A stretch of 64,000 nucleotides of DNA from Lepeophtheirus salmonis (Eukaryota; Arthropoda; Copepoda; Siphonostomatoida; Caligidae). Position 1 is the stretch's first letter. Every line of letters begins with the position of its first letter. Location of the stretch: contig NC_052138.2 in NCBI RefSeq assembly GCF_016086655.4, positions 31,197,403 to 31,261,402 on the forward strand, in the 5' to 3' direction. The position numbers and the translations under genes were made by a program. The notes under the pieces were generated by a model. The model saw nothing but the letters and a program-made list of their open reading frames with translations, did not search any database and had not been told where the DNA came from. Shown piece after piece: positions 59,877 through 64,000 of this stretch.

Positions 59877-62014
59877 TTATGTACCTCTAAAATTTCTCTC
59901 ATTTGTTCGATTATTTTGCAAAAGATTAATGTACTTCGATAGTTATATATAAATTTATAAACGTGTCAAAAGACAAAAAAGAAAAAAAATCAAGAAATTT
60001 CCTTCAATATAGATTTTTTATTAATGTAGAAGTTACTTTATTTTTTAATTTATTGTTTGTTTTGTAGTAGTGACAACTACTTCAAGTGTTGTATCCCATG
60101 ATTCCTAAATTTCCTAACACTTCCTTGAGTTCAAAAAAATTAAAAAAATGGTTTATTTTCATGTAAATGAAAGATTTTATCAGTTTTTATTGTCCGGGAG
60201 TAGAAACCTCAAGTATTATTAAAAATGTTTTTGTTTAATCTATATAATTTGAATAAAAATATTGAAATAGAACTACACTGTTTAATTATCATTTTGAAAA
60301 AAACAATTGGATCAAAGTCTCATAGTACTCACAACAGGTAAAATTGTTTGCTACCTGGACATAATCTTAGGAACAAACACATCTCCTTACTCATCAGAAG
60401 AATATGGGCACACTCATTTTCTAATTCCACCGCAGACTCATACAGTAATAAGATTAGCCAGAAAGGTGAGGTTTGGTGAACTTAGAAGAGAGGTTAAATA
60501 CAAAGAAGAAATCACTGAGGTATGCACAAACAAGGGGATCTAGAAAAATCCCTCCGATTAATAATTATTGTTAATAAATAAGTAATTACTATTATTTTAA
60601 GAGACACTCTCATACCATAGTCGATAATAAATGTCTTTAATCCCAATAATTTATGTTTGTATTATAAGCTAATTATATTGTGTATTTAGTCCTTTATTTT
60701 AAGAAGGCAGAGGTAAAGCTACTACGTCAATATTGCAAGGCGTGAATAATGAATATATTACATTTCTGTAATAAGAAGAAGTACATTTTGTTTTTTTCTT
60801 AACTTATTCATGGCTTTGCTAAGAAATTTGATGTAGAAATGCTTAAAATAATTCATGATACTTGGATAACGTTGGCACTTAAGATAAGTCCTATCATGGA
60901 ATTCACTTATTAATATCTTTTTTTTTTTTTTCGTATTAACAACAATATACATATGTATTTTGTTGTTAGGGCCATGTACAATTTATGTACGCAAGTTTTT
61001 GGTTTTTTATGCCTCTCAATATCGTATTTGGTACACATTTCGTTAATCCCGATTCCTTATAAATTACCCAATTTCAAAAACACATTCATTACCCTTTATC
61101 CATCCATTTTTACACTTTATTTTCGCCCATATCAGAGTTCTGAACGTTGATTCCTTCAAATTGTGTGCACTTTTATTAAGCTATGAACAATTCCCAACAA
61201 TAAATTATTGAATAATATCTCCATAGTTGGAAAGAATCGACTAACTAACCAATTCATTTCTGCTCATTCCCCCTAAGTATTTCTTTTAGTAAATGAGAGG
61301 TTGCGATATACTCTAAAGGTTACGACGTGATAATATATATTATTTCCTGTGTCTCCGCTTATAAAAATGCTATTTGTGTCCCTGTTCAGATATAATTAAT
61401 TATTAAATATGTATTAATGCAAAGTAATTTTTCTGAGGGAATAACAAAATGTTAGACTTGATTAAATTAAGCATAAATACTGATAGACTTTTAAACTAAA
61501 AACAAGAAATCTCGATGTGCCAAATGAGCTTAAATGTACAGATAATGTAATTTATTTAGTAATTTAACATATACACATATATGTTTAAAAGATCAATGCT
61601 AGTCCTTGCAGTTAAGTTTTGTTTTATTCAAGATTAATTAGAAATTGTGGCACAATATTTAAATATCCAAAACGCCCGATAGTGGAAATTGTCTAAGAAA
61701 TCAATTCTGTAATTTTAACAATAGCATTAATTGCCCTTTAAGTATTAATACAAATTATACAATATATACTCGCAGTAACATGAAATATAATTTTCGCGAC
61801 TCCATTATATCAATAAATTTATAAGTAGGGGTTTTTCCTCTGACTGTTTTAATTTGTTAAGAGTATTAGCATTAAATATGTGTTTGGGAAAGATTAATTT
61901 GTCATAATAATATAATTTTTATAGCATCTTTAATATGTTAGGTGGAAAAAACAGAAGAAATGCACAAAATAAGTTGGTAGTTAGTAAATTATTCTCAACT
62001 ATTGAATTATTATT
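59877..62014. other. Intergenic, nothing recognised
   Basis: Downstream of the SWIB gene. The 78-codon frame at 60307-60543 is somewhat hydrophilic and open, but has no recognised domain. No RNA gene found. Confidence 0.4.
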
Positions 62015-62634
62015 AGTGATGGGATGGTAAAAAAATCCCGATACAATTCTAGTAAAAATTCAAATATTATTTTTGGAAAAATAATTTAAAAAATTGCAAA
62101 TATACAATTTGATATTTATTTTTATTTGGAAAAAATTTGAACACCACCTATGGTTATTCTCAAAAAATTAAATTTTTTGGAATTCTTTTCATTGAAAAAA
62201 AATTCCAAAATCCACTGGGCTGTTCACAAAAAAAAAAAAATTCGGAAAATAATTTCACAAATTTAATTTTGCTAAAAAATTTCCGAAATCCCATCTGTTC
62301 TCCAAAGAATATCTTTTCTTTTAAACAAATTTTAAAAATTAAATTTTGAATACAAATTTTTTGAAAAAAAATCAAATTTTACATTTTTGGAGAAAAATTT
62401 AATTAAATTATAAATATTATTAAAAAAAAAAATTAATAATAATATTAAATTTTCTAGTAAAAAGCAGAAATGCCTAATTTTGCGGTGGGGGGTTATTTTT
62501 TCATAACTTTTTTAATAAATGGTTAAATACCAGTAATAAATAAGAATCGGAATCATAATAATTAAACATTATTTTCCTGATCCCTATTCCGGAAAAACAC
62601 CCGATTTTATGATTTTTACTAATCGTCCCATCAC
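62015..62634. mobile_element. hAT-like non-autonomous element
   Basis: Left end TAGTGATGGGATGGTAAAAA, right end in reverse TAGTGATGGGACGATTAGTA. Flanks ATTATTAT and GTTATTAC match at six of eight positions, as expected for an aged 8-bp hAT target duplication. The interior is AT-rich with degenerate repeats of AAAAATTC/GAATTTTT type, so the two overlapping 70-codon frames there (one per strand) are by-products. Similar single ends occur near 2674 and 18116. Confidence 0.7.
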
Positions 62635-64000
62635 TAGTTATTACATATTCAATATTTGTTGGGAACTGTCAAAGAATAGATATAAAGAGAGGGGGGGGAG
62701 AGGTTCCGTGATTTCATTGCTTATATTCCTTTTGAATACTTTTTTAACAAATATACATCCAATTTTCCAAGATTCATCTTCAAAGAGAATACATTTTGGA
62801 AATTTAGTAATTAATTAAATATTTCAACACAACTTTATATTTTCTGATTTATTTATTGCAGTATATGTCAAAATATTTTATATGTTATTTGTGCAATTGT
62901 TGCTACGAAATTCTAGTAAGATTAATTCTTTCATATAAATATAGGTATTGCATATTATATCTCTATTTTGTATATTGTTTTAGCAAAGAATAATGATATC
63001 CTCTAAAAATTGTTCAATACACATATTTATAAACCTTATAACAAATCAGACATGTGTACTCGAGCCGGACATTCCAACTAGTGACTCAAGTCGTCGAAGA
63101 AATGATCTTATTAATGTGGCTCTTAGTATAAACAAATTGCTCTTAGATGTGACTTATTTTATGTGACTCGTGCACAGGGGGAATCACTAGCCCCTGGGGA
63201 GAGGAGGGGTTTGAACCACCCTTTTTAGTCTCCTAAAATTTGTATCATAGATATATAAAACATATATATAAGTAATTATACATATAAAGGTCCTGATAAT
63301 TTTTTTTGGGCTAACACCCCAAATGACGAAAGCTAGCAACACCCTTGCCTTGCGTAAAGCCACCAAATCCAATTCATAAGTGAGGGTCAGTATGATAAAA
63401 ATGACGTCATATACCAAAGCCACGTAATTTTCCACTGCTATTGTTTTATAATTAGTGGATGAAGGGATCCACTGTCAAGGGTAACTTGAGAATGATGGGT
63501 AAGTGACTTTTTTATCTGACTTGATAGGATTTGAGAGTTATTTAAATCCTAGGAATTTAAAAGAAATAATTTCCTAGTATTCGTTGCTTAATCAAATCAT
63601 TTGACTCAAGTAGCAATTCCGACTTAGGGCCCATCCACACATAAACGTTATTGAACAGATGCTGTATTTATTTTACCTGGATTTAAAATTTTTTGCGACC
63701 AACCGAGGAAGAGATCTGCTGTATCTGAGGCTGTTAAGGATATTGATGAAAGCTAGACCTATCTTATGTTTAAAGTTGACATTTTTGTAAGAAAAAAAAG
63801 AGAGTTAGATGAAGGCAGGAAGGAGACATATAGTACAACGTAATTAAGACCCCTGTTAGTTTTAACTGCCTATGAGGAGAGGGAGAAAATGAGTTACTGT
63901 TATAAAGAGGAGAACCTTCAACATTTAAAATATCATTTTATTATGGATTTCGGAACAATTTACACCCAAGATAGGGGAGAATGAGTTCTTCAGAGGGAGA
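62635..64000. other. Intergenic, nothing recognised
   Basis: A G-run at 62692 and a block at 63170-63400 of more balanced composition that may be repeat-derived; it includes a perfect TGACGTCA at 63402-63409. No gene recognised to the window end. Confidence 0.4.

Noticed and set aside
62137..62375. Complementary 70-codon frames on both strands
   Set aside because: Product of AAAAATTC/GAATTTTT repeats inside the hAT-like element.
1..64000. tRNA, rRNA or other structured RNA genes
   Set aside because: I saw no A/B box pair with a foldable cloverleaf and no rRNA-like conserved stretch; a covariance-model scan was not possible here.

Overview
This is eukaryotic, AT-rich, intron-containing DNA. 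Gene content points to an arthropod: an insect/crustacean-type gustatory receptor, lamin B receptor, FEM1 and a SWIB protein. Combined with very dense mariner/Tc1, hAT and THAP-type transposon debris and short introns (mostly 56-64 nt), I infer a crustacean, most likely a parasitic copepod (sea-louse type). The species is an inference, not something read from the sequence.

Layout. 67-2206 (minus): a gustatory-receptor-like 7TM gene whose last exon lies left of the window. 2.2-46.3 kb: a transposon graveyard with almost no host coding sequence. It holds at least nine Tc1/mariner-class remnants (two with both terminal inverted repeats and TA duplications), a THAP9/P-element-like remnant, two kinds of hAT-like remnant (one present twice), several MITE-like families, a 77-78 bp satellite, and a non-LTR retrotransposon (41.96-46.27 kb) with an internal tandem duplication. 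48.5-53.4 kb (minus): the gene-dense part, with lamin B receptor (Tudor, basic RS linker, sterol-reductase-type membrane domain) and next to it an apparently intronless FEM1. 53.4-59.4 kb: intergenic with dispersed repeats. 59.4-59.9 kb (plus): a two-exon SWIB-domain gene. 60-64 kb: intergenic with a hAT-like inverted-repeat element.

The four host genes are functionally unrelated (chemosensation; nuclear envelope/sterol reductase family; CUL2 ubiquitin ligase substrate receptor; chromatin/transcription). No operon or pathway cluster is visible.

Two cross-cutting observations stand out. First, all four genes are broken by single-base losses, most of them in homopolymers (eight sites in total), and restoring one base recovers the family sequence each time. 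This looks like sequencing or assembly error, not gene death. Second, the perfect palindrome TGACGTCA (the CRE/ATF site) occurs at least nine times, against roughly 0.5 expected at about 30% GC, and about half of the sites lie inside MITE-like repeats. I found no convincing new multi-gene system. The most biologically interesting items are the gustatory receptor, the altered sterol-reductase motif in LBR, a deletion-derived transposon that still encodes a DNA-binding domain fused to half a catalytic domain, and the CRE-carrying repeats.
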